Below, one piece after another: positions 41,439 through 52,762 of a DNA stretch of 64,000 nt. A program made the position numbers and the translations under genes. The stretch lies in contig CM035439.1 of NCBI GenBank assembly GCA_020310875.1, positions 136,294,753 to 136,358,752 of the forward strand. The letters run 5' to 3'. The DNA is from Ceratopteris richardii (Eukaryota; Streptophyta; Polypodiopsida; Polypodiales; Pteridaceae). A model generated the notes under the pieces. The model saw only the letters and a program-made list of their open reading frames with translations, did no database searches and had not been told where the DNA came from. Each line of letters opens with the position of its first letter. The stretch's first letter is position 1.

Positions 41439-41852
41439 CTATGGTAATGATGCTAACTCATACAATCCAACTTGTTGCAACCAAAAAATATTCACAAGTG
41501 CTTGACAATCAATTTCTACCTTGAAATTAGTATACGAATCCACTAGGTCTTGCATTAGCTTTCTTGTTGATAGTGGGGTAGGTATTTCGTAATCCTCTTT
41601 TGTAGCACTATCCTTTTCCTCTATGCTAGTATCTTCATCTCTCAATGCGATTACTTGGTTGATGCCTTTCTTATACAATGCTCCCGCAATCACTAAATAT
41701 GGTGTATTCTTTAATGAAAATTTCCTCTGGTCTGAACTAAAATATCCTCGCATATTCCCCTCAATGAAAAATGCTAACAGTTGATCAAACTGAGAATTTG
41801 ATTTAGTAACCTTCGCATTGACTAATGGAGCATCAAGAAATTCATCATCCAC
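41439..41852 (-). pseudogene. F: RNase H-integrase linker
   Basis: FDQLLAFFIEGNMRGYFSSD and LVIAGALYKKGINQVI match the linker that ends with the LYKRG start of a gypsy integrase zinc domain. The zinc domain itself does not follow; the sequence changes character after about 41645. Confidence 0.6.
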
Positions 41853-41872
41853 CCCCCCAAGTTGTGCTTCAT

Positions 41873-42260
41873 CTATTTATAATCTGCTAAAATAATCAAC
41901 CATAGCATGCTCCTCCCCTGAAGTATGGACAATAATGAAGTCAAATTCTTGAAGCAAAAGCTGCATCTTGCTAGTCTACCTTTTAACAAAGGCTTCTTAA
42001 TGAGATATACCAATGCTTGATGATCCACATAAAAAACGACCTTATTTCCCAATAAGTAGTGTCTAATCATATTTAGGGCATACACCATCCCCAAAGGTTC
42101 TCTTTCCATCATGGCATAATTTCTCTCTCCTCAAGACAATATTCTCCTTGCATAATACATTGGCCTATACTATCCTTTCACTTTCTCTTGCATTCCAATT
42201 GCCCGTACTTCCACATTTGGGGCATCAAGAATGTGCTAAGGTAATGACCAATCCGGTGGT
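41873..42260 (-). pseudogene. F: RNase H
   Basis: EREPLGMVYALNMIRHYLLG, VFYVDHQALVYLIKKP and GRLARC followed by an out-of-frame continuation. The first acidic segment (near 42200-42260) is badly degraded. Confidence 0.8.
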
Positions 42261-42399
42261 TGTAAAAGTGGTGCAATAGCTACCATTTTCTTTAACAATT
42301 GAAATGCTTTCTCTTGAGCTTCCACCCAAACAAAAGGAGCATCCTTCTTAGTTAAATGCATTAATGGAAAAGAAATATTGGCTAAATATCAAACATACC

Positions 42400-42980
42400 T
42401 AACATGTCATTTAATTTGAGCTATGAAGCTTAGCACTTCTTTCACATTACTTGGAGACTTTGCTATCAGAATAGCCTCCACCTTATTTATACAAATTGTC
42501 ATTCCTTCACCAGATATCATGTGGCCCAATAAAATGCCACTCTTGATTGCAATCACACTTATGACAATTCAACTCCAATCTATATTGCCTACGTCTTTCA
42601 AAACATAACTTCAAATGCAACAAATGTAGGGCCTTCTTATAAAAAATAGAGAAATATTCAACAAAAACTCTCATAAAATTTGGTAAATAAGGCTCAAGCA
42701 CCTTATGTGCCACATAATTCAAGGACGAATGTCCATTCTTCAGCTCAAAACTCATAATTGTGTAAACATATGCACCAAACTCGGTGATAAAGGTAGTTTT
42801 GTGATGATCCTGCTCAACAACACCGATCTGATTGTACCCCAAAAAATCATCAAGAAAATTATACATTTCATGACCATCTAGTGCATCAAGTACTGCATCA
42901 CAAGTTGGCATAGCAAAGGATATGTTATCGTTGTTGTGTTAAGTTTCTTGTAGTTCACACATATTCTCAACTTGCCATTC
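42400..42980 (-). pseudogene. F: reverse transcriptase, catalytic residues lost
   Basis: DALDGHEMYNFLDDFLGYNQ, DHHKTTFITEFGAYVY and VLEPYLPNFMRVFVEYFSIF are gypsy RT motifs. The catalytic FVDD box is FVEY, so both aspartates are gone. FERRRQYRLELN is the next conserved block. Confidence 0.82.
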
Positions 42981-44143
42981 TTTTATGGTACCACAATTTC
43001 TAGTGACAACCATGTTACTTGACTCACCAGTTTGATAAATCCCACAACCAACAATTTAGCTATTTCTCGTTAACCTGTTTCATGAAATTCGGATTCATTC
43101 CGAATTTTGCTACACCACTAGAACTACATCTGTTGTTAAATTAATGTGATGTTGATGTAGTGCAAGATCTATACCCTTCACCTAAGAATATTCCAAGGAA
43201 ATGCACAAATATATTCTTTACGTAACCTAACAAGATGCTCCAAAACATTTCCTAGCACTTGCACCTGACTTTCACTATCTTTGGTTAGTTTTTGTACCCA
43301 AATTGAGTTCCTTATTATCATCCTCTGTGACATTATTAGACATGCGAGACTTCTTATCACAAATCTTTTCTGCCATATCCTTAACATCCCTTTCCTCGTG
43401 GTCCATCCTTTCCTTAGCAGAGATTTGTACTTTCTTTTCAAACATTTGCCTTAATTCTTCGCCCTCAATTTCCTTTCTCGATGGGAGCTCGGGAGTTTCC
43501 CCTATCAATACTTTCTCATTCTGGACTATACTCTCAACGTATACCTCAAACATTGGAACCACTATTGTATTAGTTTTTAAAAAACTATTCTTCTTCATCA
43601 TCCTCAACTTCTTGAGCCTAAAATTATAAATTTGGCAACCAAAAGATTTACTTTAAGTGAAATGTTTCTTCTCCCATGCATTGGTATAGTTACCTTCTTA
43701 CTTGACTTTAGTCAAAACTATCACATTCAAACCCCAATCATGCTTAACTTTTTCCATCTTAAACCAGGGGTCTACCTAGCAACATTTCATAAAGAGATGC
43801 TGATTTTGACATCCGAATCACCACAAGATTAACCACAAAATGCATTCGTGCAACTATTTGTTGCTTTTTCAAAATCCCTATACTGGGCCTTAATAACAGG
43901 TACTGCAAAATCTATAACTCTAGGATCAATATTGTTAACTCTAGATGACACAATATGACTATTCCCTGCTTGTGGTTGATGCCCATGAAGTTTCTTCAAG
44001 AGCCTTTCCTTAAATATTGGAAAGAAAGCTAATACCTGATCTAATGATAATTGTAAAGGAGCATTAATGAGTATCTCAACTTGCCAATCATTCTCTTTAT
44101 CATTGATGATCCTTTTTTTATCCTCTCCTTGTTGGTGAATCAA
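42981..44143 (-). pseudogene. F: protease neighbourhood and acidic PR-RT linker
   Basis: 43275-43607 is a charged linker (KERMDHEERDVKDMAEKICD) comparable in place to that of A and D. 43829-44143 contains WQVEILINAPLQLSLDQVLA, AFFPIFKERLLKKL and VIDFAVPVIKAQYRDFEKAT, a segment found upstream of a gypsy protease. The protease active site is not legible. Confidence 0.5.
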
Positions 44144-44722
44144 CTACTCCTCAAACTCTTACTTAGTTAGTCCTTGGTCTTGATTCTTCTAAATTCTTAT
44201 CTGCAACTAATGTCAGATCCCTTTTTTCTCCTTCCAATCTATTGGTCCTTTCTATTTGGATCTTATGACTACCAAGACTTCAACCACCTCTATCTTTAAA
44301 CATTGATAACAATCACAAACCCATTTTCCCCTTTGTTCTTTATTTGACCTCCCATGTAATGTTATAATCCTATCGGCATGTTCCTTCTCATATGATAATT
44401 CGATCATAATGACATTAGCTTGAGCTTCCAGCTGATTTTGTTACTATGGTTGTGCTTGTTGGTTCTCTTTTTTATATCTTATTATTCAAACACCTATTTC
44501 TTCCCTATGTTTTACCCATAAAGGACAATTCATCCCTATCCAATGACCTACGGTAGAGCAATGCACACATGCAACAAAACATCCATGTCAATGAGCACAC
44601 CCTTGCTCAAATAGTTCTTTGGAATCACATCGATCGATCCATGCACCAAGGTTTTGTTGATGATAGATGTGAGAGGGAGGGGGTGTTAGTAGTAGCAATC
44701 TGCATCGATAAAGAGGAATCAT
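44144..44722 (-). pseudogene. F: gag end with degenerate zinc knuckle
   Basis: Antisense near 44525-44570, CVHCSTVGHWIGMNCP keeps a C-x2-C-x4-H-x5-C spacing, one residue longer than standard. The rest is stop-rich and not readable. Confidence 0.45.
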
Positions 44723-44961
44723 TGTTGGAGTTCAAGGTGTACGGAAGCACGTGAACAATACAAGGAAAAAGAAGAAGCTTGGAGCACAACACACAATACT
44801 GAGTGTATTACCATTAGAATTTACAAAGATAAGTCATCGGTAAGGGTTATAGGCATATATACAAGCTGGGGGAAAAAACTCCTAAAGAGGGAAAAAAGTG
44901 CCCCGATGATCCTAGTGTGTTCACACACATCACTACCTCAATACATCAACAAATCTCCCCA
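44723..44961 (-). repeat. G2 3' LTR
   Basis: 239 bp. The reverse complement starts TGTTGATGTATTGAGG and ends GAACTCCAACA. The flanking bases ATCAT (44718-44722) are the left copy of a possible site duplication whose partner is outside the window. Confidence 0.92.
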
Positions 44962-44976
44962 AGGAGTGATGCGGTG
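44962..44976 (-). other. G2 polypurine tract
   Basis: On the minus strand TCCTTGGGGAGATT precedes the LTR start. Confidence 0.75.
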
Positions 44977-45013
44977 AACAAGGAGCTAGCACTCATGTAT
45001 AAGGAAGTTCCAA

Positions 45014-46530
45014 GCTATGTTGAATCAATCCACAAAAGGAAGTAAGCCCAAAGCTTTCTTGAAAGTTTCAAACTTCTCCCTAGGCAGAGCCTTTGTGAAA
45101 AGGTCTGCAATGTTCTCTTGTGCGGGCACATATTCCAAACGGATCTCTCCAATGGAGAACCTCTCCTTGACATAATGTTAGTGCACCTCAATATGCTTAG
45201 TGCGAGCATGGAACATAGGGTTCCTCACAACTACCAATGCGCTCTGATTGTTACTGAAGATGGTGGTGGCAGAAGACTAACCAATATCCAGATCAGGCGT
45301 AAGACATCTAAGCCATACACACTCAACAGTCATTGTGAAAGCTTTCCTATAGTCAACCTCACAACTGGAAGTGGCCGCAGTAGGCTACTTCTTGCTCAGC
45401 CAAGATATGCATGAGCTAAGAAGCATGAAGCTAAATATCACTCGTGAACACACGAGCTTCATAGCAACCAACCCAGTCAAAGTCAAAAAAAGCATGTATA
45501 TCTAGCGGTAGTGATCCCCCCTTGGAATAAAACAATCCAAGTAGTTGGGTACCACTCAAGTAGCAAAAGATGTGCTTAACCGCCTACCAATGTTTTACAT
45601 CTGGGAAATGCATAAAACTACTCATCTCTGAGATAGCAGACTGAATATCTTGCCAAGTAATGCATAAGTAAATCAAGCATCCAACAACATGCTCATAGAG
45701 GACATCATCAAATGCATCTTTAGCATCATGAAGACTTAATCCTAAACATGTCTCCATAGGAGTGGCAATAGGTTTGCAGTCTTCAAGCCCAAAACACTGC
45801 AATAATGTGTCAATATATTTTTTTTGACACAAAGCTATTCCACCATCAACTTGCATAAACTGAATGCCCAAATAATGATGCAAATGACCCAAATCTGACA
45901 TCTCAAATGAGGCATGCAAATCATCCTTAAAATCAGCAATATGCTTCTCATGAGGGCCAGTAAGCAGCATGTCATCAACATACACAACAAAACAATGATC
46001 AAAAGCACATCATTTGCATGCTAAACATATAATGTGCTTTCTATTGGACTATTCTCAAAACCATGTGCAACCAGATAGGCATGTATCTTTTCATACCAAG
46101 CATGTGGTGCTTGCTTCAAACCATACAATGCCTTTTTCAATATGCACACTTGGTTTTCATGCCCTTTTTCACAAAGCCATGGGGCTTAAAAATGTACAGT
46201 TCTTCATGCAAGTCACCATTCAGAAGTGGAGTTTTTATTTCCAATTGATGTACATTCCAACCATGATGAGCTACAAGTGCATAGATGCTACAAACAGTAG
46301 TCATTTGGCATGTAGGTGCAAAGGTCTCATCAAAATCAATGCCTCTTTCTTGCACAAAACCCTTTGCAACAAGCCTAGCCTTATACCTGTCAACTGTTCC
46401 ATCAATATATACCCACTTAGTGCCAATGGCCTTCTTGCCAGGAGGAAAGTCACATAAAGACTAGGTACCATCTTTCATGATAGCATCATATTTTGATTGC
46501 ATAACAGCCATCCAGTTTTCAAAATTTTGT
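45014..46530 (-). pseudogene. G2 reverse transcriptase and RNase H
   Basis: MYVDDMLLTGPHEKHIADFK carries the intact catalytic box (near 45960-45985). MSDLGHLHHYLGIQFMQVDG, IDFDETFAPTCQMTTV and HQLEIKTPLLNGDLHEELY are also legible. RNase H and tail (VPAQENIA-like, HARTKHIEVH-like) are shifted between frames near 45110-45420. Several stops and small indels. Confidence 0.9.
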
Positions 46531-47594
46531 GCTTCATCAAACCAAATAGGCTCATTCTCATCACAGAGACTAGAGGCAGCGATAACATAGAAATCTAATA
46601 CAAAAGAGGCACTATGAGAGCCTGAACGAGTATGATATGACAGAGGTGCATCTAATTTGTAGTCACACAAAGTTTGCACAATCCATTTTGGCATAGTTTT
46701 TGCCTCCTCAATATCGGCTCTCTCATCAACAAGGACATCATGTAAATCTGCATCAGAAATGGAATGATCGGCATCCACATGAAACCTATAAAGGCTGAGA
46801 AGTTGCTTCATTAGGACTACCACTAGACTATCCACCTGTAAAAAGAGGCAACCAAGTGTTGCACATGTCTTTGGAGCTAACTGATGTCTCCTTGGTACAT
46901 GAAAGTAATGGGTGAATAGCATCTTCCACAAAAACAACATCACGACTAACCAAAATGTGTTTAGTCTATGGATGATATAGACGATAGCCTTTGCTTTCAA
47001 AACTATACCCAACAAAAATATATTTCATTGCTTTATCATCCAATTTCTTGCATTGTTGTTCAAGCACTAATGCATATGCCAGACAACCAAAAACATGCAA
47101 GTGAGCATCAGATGGCTTACGACCATGCCAAGCCTCATATGGAGTGATAGATTGTAATGCTTTAGTGGGACACCTATTAACTACATATGTTGCACACATG
47201 ACAACCTCAAGCCAAAAACTATGAGGTAAAGCCTGACTCTTAACCACACACCTCTCTATCTCCATGAGTGACCTATTCTTGCGTTCAGGAACTCTATTCT
47301 GTTGAGGTGTATACGACATTGTACATTGATGTTTTATTCCATGTTCAACCAGAAATGCATTAAGGTCAGAAGACATATATTCCTCCCCACGATCAGAACA
47401 AAGGGTGCCCATTTTACATGCTGATAGATTTTCAGACAAAACCAAAAACTATTTGAAGCACATAAACACTTCGGACTTTGCTTTCAATGGATATACCCAT
47501 GCATGCCTAGAAAAATCATCGATGAAAGTCATGAAGTCAAGATACTTCCCAAAAGAGGGTGTCTACATAGGATTACAGACATCACTGTGAACAA
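46531..47594 (-). pseudogene. G2 integrase and linker
   Basis: FMTFIDDFSRHAWVYPLKAK, TLCSDRGEEYMSSDLNAFL (second D), TPQQNRVPERKNRSLME (E), CPTKALQSITPYEAWHGRKP and KYIFVGYSFESKGYRLY are standard copia integrase motifs. Element E interrupts it next to the first catalytic region (HSDVCNP) at 47594. Confidence 0.9.
47590..47594 (+). repeat. left flank of element E (AACAA), presumed target site duplication
   Basis: Five bases directly outside the E LTR. The partner copy would be beyond the right end of the window, so this is inferred. Confidence 0.5.
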
Positions 47595-47974
47595 TGTCAC
47601 GAGGAAGGAGATAAGGAAGAGAGATCACACACACTCTCAGAATCAACGAGAAGCACACAATCAGATTGAGGCAAGGAAGAATGATCTTCTTCTTCTTCTT
47701 CTTCTTCTTCTTCTATTACATAAAAAGGAATGTACAAGAATGACCTAAAAACAAGAATACAACAAGTGCAATATATAAAGACTAGTACATAAGGAAAAAC
47801 CTAACGTATGTGAATGAATGAGCTGGCAAGAAACAAATGTTGGGTAGATAAATCTGGTACAGCTCAATGAAGTATCCCTGACATATTTCGATGTGACCAC
47901 TATACATGTCAGAGAAATGAAAAACTGATACGTGTCATCCTGGATCATCACATTTTGAGCTTGATATCTCAACA
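47595..47974 (-). repeat. E 3' LTR
   Basis: 380 bp. The reverse complement starts TGTTGAGATATC and ends CGTGACA like C1. It contains a CTTCTTC (GAA on the element strand) microsatellite at about 47687-47714. Confidence 0.95.
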
Positions 47975-47990
47975 CTCCCCCACAAGCTCA
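47975..47990 (-). other. E polypurine tract
   Basis: On the minus strand the run TTGAGCTTGTGGGGGAG lies directly before the LTR start. C1 has CTTGAGGGGGAG in the same place. Confidence 0.88.
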
Positions 47991-47999
47991 ATGCCATGT

Positions 48000-48854
48000 C
48001 CTCTAATCCAAGAATCTTCCGAAACTTCTTCAACTTCTCTACTCCAAGTGCTTTAGTTAAAATGTCAGCAACCTGCTCATCTGTTCTCACATAAACAAGA
48101 TCAATATCACCTGCTAATACCTTCTCTTTGATGAAGTGATAATGTACCTCGATATGCTTTGTTCTAGCATGAAAAACAAGGTCCGTGCTAACTGTATACT
48201 GCTAAGATTAGCACAATAGATAGTGATAGGCTTTTGCATTTCCATACCTAAATCTGCAAGTAGCATCTCCAGCCATGATGCCTCACATGCTGCCATTGCA
48301 GCACCTCTATACTCATCCTCTATACTCAACAAAGCAACAGTCGGTTGCTTCTTGCTGCTCCACGTAATAGTTGCACCTCCAAGTAAGAATAGAAAGCCAC
48401 TAGTAGATCTTCTATCTAGAATACGACCAGCCCAATCTGCATCAATGTATCCATGAACCTGCAAATCTACACCAACTTCATAAAACAATGCATAATCCAA
48501 AGTAGCACTCACATAATGTAGAGTGTGCCTCAGAGCATCCAAATGTGGCTTCCTGGGAACCTGCATAAACTGACTTTCAAGTCCAATAGTGTAGCTAAGA
48601 TCAGGCCTCATAATTGTGAGATATATCAAACTTCCCATGATTTTCCTATACATAGTAGCATTTTCCAATGGTTCACTTGATGTAGTATCTAACTTCAAAT
48701 TTTGATCTAATGGCATAGAAATTGGCTTACAATCAGCCATACCATACTTTTGCAGCATATTCAAGGCATATTGCCTTTGCGACATCCATATACATGTTTC
48801 TGCATGTATAAACTCAATGCCCAAGAAATAGTGTAGCACACCAAGATCTTTCAT
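48000..48854 (-). pseudogene. E RNase H and RT end
   Basis: MKDLGVLHYFLGIEFIHAET, SMPLDQNLKLDTTSSEPLE, GSLIYLTIMRPDLSYTIG (end of RT), then YIDADWAGRILDRRSTSGF, TWSSKKQPTVALLSIEDEYR and TIYCANLSSIQLA (RNase H). A frameshift near 48180-48190 corrupts the final tail motif. The deleted segments of C1 are present here. Confidence 0.92.
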
Positions 48855-50024
48855 GTCAAATTCCTACATAAGAAGTTGCTTTACCTCTTTGATGCTTTCT
48901 TCATTAGCACCACCTACAATCAAGTCATCAACATAAATAGCAACAATTGTGATGCCATCATCACCCTTCCTTGCATATAGTGAATTATCTGCATTACACA
49001 TAGAAAACCCAATGATTGTTAAGTAATCAGCAATCCTTGCATGCCATGCACGAGGAGCTTGCTTCAGCCCATACAAAGCCTAATGCAACCTGCAAACATA
49101 TTCTGGATGCTTTGAATCTTCATATCCTTGTGGCTGGTCCATGTATACTTCTTTTTGTAACTCACCATGTAAGAAAGCATTCTTCACATCCATTTGATGC
49201 AAAGTCCATCCTTTTGTTGTAGCTAATGCAACAAGTGTTCTAACAGTAGACATTTTAGCTACAGGGCTGAATGTTTCCTCATAATGAGTGCCATAAGTTT
49301 GTGCATATCCTTTTGCTACCAACCATGCTTTATACCTGCTTATGCTACCATCAGCATTGTGCTTTACCTTATAAACCCACTTGTAGCCTATGGGTTTCTT
49401 TCCTTGTGGCAATGGAACCAGCTTCCATGTATCGTTTCCATAAAGTGCAGCCATCACTTCATGCATAGATTTTTCCCAATCTACATTTCCAATTGCATCT
49501 TCAAAACAAGAAGGTTCAACATCTTGTATTACCTTTGTCATGTAGGCACAATGGCGAGCCATGTAACTATCATACGCAAATCGTTGCATTGAATTCCATA
49601 TCCTCCCAGATCTTCTTGGTCTTGGGTCACTTCTCCTTGTATCATCTGCATGTGCCTTTCTTACCCTTGGAGTCTTCACAAAGGGCAATCCAAGTTCCTC
49701 ATCAAGACTCTTTTCTGAATGGCTTGAATCTCCATCAATGTCTTCAAAACCTCCACATGTTTTATAACCAACAAAAAGCTTTTCTTTATCTTTCTTGGAT
49801 GTATTTGATGAATCTGTTGGACTAAAATTTCCGCGCAATATTCCTTTCCATGGATTTGAGTTGGAACTATTGCTTGGTGATGCATCCGGTCCACTCAAAG
49901 CTTGAGATTCTGCACTTGATTTTTCAGCATTTTCTTTATCATTTGGTTCAAGATTCAATCCTTCTTTGGCATCTGCATAGAAGCTTGACATTTCATCAAA
50001 TACCACATCTCTACTCACCTTCAC
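48855..50024 (-). pseudogene. E reverse transcriptase
   Basis: DWEKSMHEVMAALYGNDTWK, KWVYKVKHNADGSISRYKAW, HQMDVKNAFLHGELQKEVYM, ALYGLKQAPRAWHARI, IVAIYVDDLIVGGAN (catalytic, near 48900-48945). The frame is interrupted only by stops at about 49077 and 48861, both explicable by single substitutions. An acidic linker occupies 49700-50024. Confidence 0.93.
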
Positions 50025-50487
50025 CTATCGTGTGAGTGGGTTATAACATTTATATCCCTTTTGCTCAAGGGAGTATCCAATGAAGACACATTTTGCTACT
50101 TTTAGATCAAGCTTCGTCCTCAACTCATCTGGAACATGAACATATGCAATACAGCCAAAAACTTTCATATGTGATAAGTTTGGCTTTTTACCTGTGAACT
50201 TCTCTTCAGGTATAACTTGATGTACAGTAGGAGTTGGACATCTGTTCATGATGTATACAACCGTATGCACAGCTTCTACCCAATAACAATGAGGCATATT
50301 CTTCTCAGTCATCAAGGCTCTTGCTATTTGTGCAATATGTCTCCTTTTGCATTCAGCAACACCATTATGTTGTGGTGTGTACCTACATGAAAACTAGCGT
50401 CGAATTCCATGACTTTTTAGAAAATTCTTGAAATCATTTGACATGTATTCACCTCCTCCATCATATCTTAATGTCCGAATATACTTC
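50025..50487 (-). pseudogene. E integrase, C-terminal half of the core
   Basis: The antisense sequence includes the second catalytic region (YIRTLRYDGGGEYMS, near 50430-50487), the glutamate region (NGVAECKRRHIAQIARALM), NMPHCYWVEAVHTVVYIMN and CVFIGYSLEQKGYKCYNP. It is cut at 50487 by element D. Confidence 0.92.
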
Positions 50488-51129
50488 TGTTGGCAGTAGC
50501 CAGAGGCATTCAAGACGCGAAAGCATGTAAAGACAGAGCATAACAAAGTAGCAGGGAGTCAGTCGAATCATTTTTCAAAGATTTATGTTTTACAAATACT
50601 TTTCAAAACCTCCAACAGTGATTTTCATCACTTTTGTACCATATGTAACATAGAAAAACCCTTTTTGTAATTTATAGCTCCATTTTGTGCAAGCCGAGGA
50701 GTACTCGAGCTTAGGTAGAATGAGCATACCAATTTTGGTTATTTTTAGACACCATTTACTCTTTCAAATAGCATCTAGGACCTATTTTTTAACTATGCCG
50801 ATCACTAGATGTGAAACCGGTCAAAACTAATCTAGAATCTATAAAAAGAGCTAGAGAGCTCATTTTTTAGGTTGGTTGGTGTGAGCTTAGAGCTATTTTG
50901 AACTTGTAATTGAGATCTTGAGCAATAGAGTTAATTTCCTACCTTCCATTGTGTCTTGCTTGTCTCTTCGTTGTGTGTGTGTATGTGTGTGTGAATTTCT
51001 ATGCTTCTCACCTTCACTCTCACTACATCTCACATTCACGATCTTCATATCACTCCTATATCTTCCGCAGATTGACATTAAGGAGGTGGAGCTTCTTAAC
51101 GTGGTTCTCACCATTGTGCTAGAGAAACA
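50488..51129 (+). repeat. element D 5' LTR
   Basis: 642 bp, TGTTGGCAGTAGCC to GAGAAACA. A TATA-like CTATAAAAAGAG lies near 50839 and a TG-rich run near 50974-50993. It matches the solo LTR at 30684-31342 (reverse orientation), which confirms both edges. Confidence 0.95.
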
Positions 51130-51136
51130 CCAAATT

Positions 51137-51154
51137 TGGCACCGTTGCCGGGGA
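51137..51154 (+). other. element D primer binding site (tRNA-Asp type)
   Basis: TGGCACCGTTGCCGGGGA lies seven bases after the LTR. It matches the tRNA-Asp primer site used by Athila-type elements (TGGCGCCGTTGCCGGGGA) except for one G-to-A change in a CpG. Confidence 0.92.
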
Positions 51155-52762
51155 TCAAGTCTAGGACGAATGTGTGATGGTAAGAGTATAGCAAGAAGTG
51201 GTGTTGGAAGGTAAAAATTTCAGTTTTTTTTGTTGTTTTTACTTAGTTTTTAGTGTTTTTCACCTCCCCCACACTCCATCTTCATCATCGCATCATCATC
51301 TTCAACTCGAAAAAAATCAGAAAATTCACCATATCCACCCATTCTCCTCATTTCCCCTCACTTGTGCATGCGAGAGAGAGAGAGAGAGCTTTTGTGCTTG
51401 CATGTGCTATTGTGTCTTTGAGTTTTCTTGCAGGCACAATGCTCCAGAGCATCAAGAAAGCTACAAAAAGGTAAGAAAATCATTTCTATGAGAGATTTGC
51501 CGTGTGTGTCAGACCATTGCGATGGTCTGCCAAGTTCAGAATTTGAGGTAAGCGAGTTCACCACCATGTAGGCGACCCTTGCACATATAGGAATCCATAC
51601 TTGCATCTTGAAAATTTGCATTTGGGTGGACCATCGCGATTGGCTCAGACCATCGCGATTATTGTGTCACACCATCGCTATTGGCTCACGCCATCGTGAC
51701 GGCTCGGCCGGACCATCGCGACGGTCTCACGCCATCGCGACGGTTCACTTGAACCATCGCGATGGTCCTGGACCATCACGACGATCCCGTCAACCCCACG
51801 CCATTGCGATTGGCTCATGCCATCATGCCCGTGACCATCGCGACGGTTCGCATTGACCGTTGACTGACGCCATCACGATTGTTCGCAGATCGGACCATCG
51901 TGATGGTTCATTTTTGGACCATCATGATCATTCATTTCAGACCATCGCGACAGTTCACATTCACGCCATCGCGACAGTTTGCTCCTTTGGACCATCACGA
52001 TTGTGCCACACCATCGCGATGGTCCCAGACCATCGCGATTGTCCACCCCAAATGCCAATTTTAGGGTTTGCTTTTTTTACCAATTTTGGGGCTATTTTTG
52101 GAAAATGTTTGGGTGATTAGACTCATAGGAGACCCCTTAGTTCATATATGGAGAAAAACTTGTTTGTCAATTTTTACCCCCCAGGGCCTGAACGGTCATA
52201 TCTTTTTCATCCAAAGTGTGGGACCTAGTGTGGGACTAGAAAAGCCAGGGGGAAGCACAAAAATTTGGGCAAAAGGGAAAGGACCTTTAAAAGTGTATAT
52301 ACTCAAGTGCTTGATCATCCATTTGAGAATTGGTCTAATAGTGGAATTTTATAGGTCTAGCAAGGGCAATCAAGGGCAAACAAAGCAAGGCAAAGCAAGG
52401 CAGTGAAGAACGCAGGGCTTGGGAAGCGCGGCTTCTTGGGCATCAGAGCGACCAAAGCAGTTGACTTGAGGTTGGAAGATTACTCAACCCCCTCAGTCAA
52501 TTACTAGCTTAGGAGAAATGGTAGCATCGTGGTTTAAAGACGATAGGAACGAGCAACTTCAAGAGATTAAATTTCTTAAGTCCAAGACTAAAGAAAAGGT
52601 GTGTGATACAAAAACCTAAAGAAAAGAATTAAAGTCTGACGGAACGAGAACTCAAAAGTACCACGGAAAGTCGATTCCTGACGCATACATCTAGACAAGA
52701 ACTTAAAGACATTTAAAAAGAAACAAGCCAATCAATAACAAAGAATCTTTGACGATCAGAGA
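51155..52762 (+). other. element D leader
   Basis: About 1.6 kb without a convincing gene. It holds a GA microsatellite near 51371-51388, the palindrome array (listed separately), a pyrimidine-rich stretch near 52055-52100 and short direct repeats of AAGGCA/AAGCAAGGCA near 52375-52403. Long leaders of this kind usually carry packaging and dimerisation signals; which part does so here is unknown. Confidence 0.6.
51513..52042 (+). repeat. array of about 20 short palindromic motifs (core CCATCGCGATGG) in the D leader
   Basis: Starts of copies: 51513, 51631, 51650, 51672, 51691, 51713, 51732, 51754, 51773, 51801, 51820, 51835, 51870, 51895, 51919, 51942, 51966, 51992, 52011 and 52030. The consensus ACCATCGCGATGGT is a perfect inverted repeat. 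Most copies are one or two substitutions away, many of them TG or CA in place of CG as expected from methyl-C decay. Spacing is mostly 15-35 bp. The separators are not repeated and are often themselves short, which rules out a CRISPR. Confidence 0.92.

Larger units (their letters stand above)
39720..44722 (-). mobile_element. F: heavily decayed minus-strand Ty3/gypsy element
   Basis: Antisense order from right to left: zinc-knuckle region (near 44530-44570), protease neighbourhood (43830-44143), acidic linker, RT (42400-42980), RNase H (41873-42260), RNase H-integrase linker (41439-41852), then a coding-like block without integrase core. No LTR is found in the window; the right side is bounded by the G2 LTR. 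It is the most degraded gypsy copy here. Confidence 0.8.
44723..47594 (-). mobile_element. G2: minus-strand Ty1/copia element, split by element E
   Basis: 3' LTR, polypurine tract, RNase H, RT and integrase up to the first catalytic aspartate region, where element E is inserted (47595). The remainder lies right of the window. Same family as G1. Confidence 0.93.
47595..50487 (-). mobile_element. E: family C Ty1/copia element, minus strand, split by element D
   Basis: 3' LTR, polypurine tract, RNase H, complete RT and part of integrase. It is the best preserved family C pol here: one frame from 50315 to 48114 with only three stops, plus one frameshift in the RNase H end. It serves as the reference for the deletions in C1. 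Element D is inserted at 50487/50488 within the integrase core; the rest of E is outside the window. Confidence 0.94.

Noticed and set aside
41303..43629. Plus-strand open stretches rich in hydrophobic residues within element F
   Set aside because: They are complements of the charged linker and RT of the minus-strand element.
51513..52042. CRISPR-like array of short repeats in the D leader
   Set aside because: Repeat units are only 12-14 bp, the spacing is irregular and sometimes only a few bases, and the context is a plant LTR retrotransposon leader.
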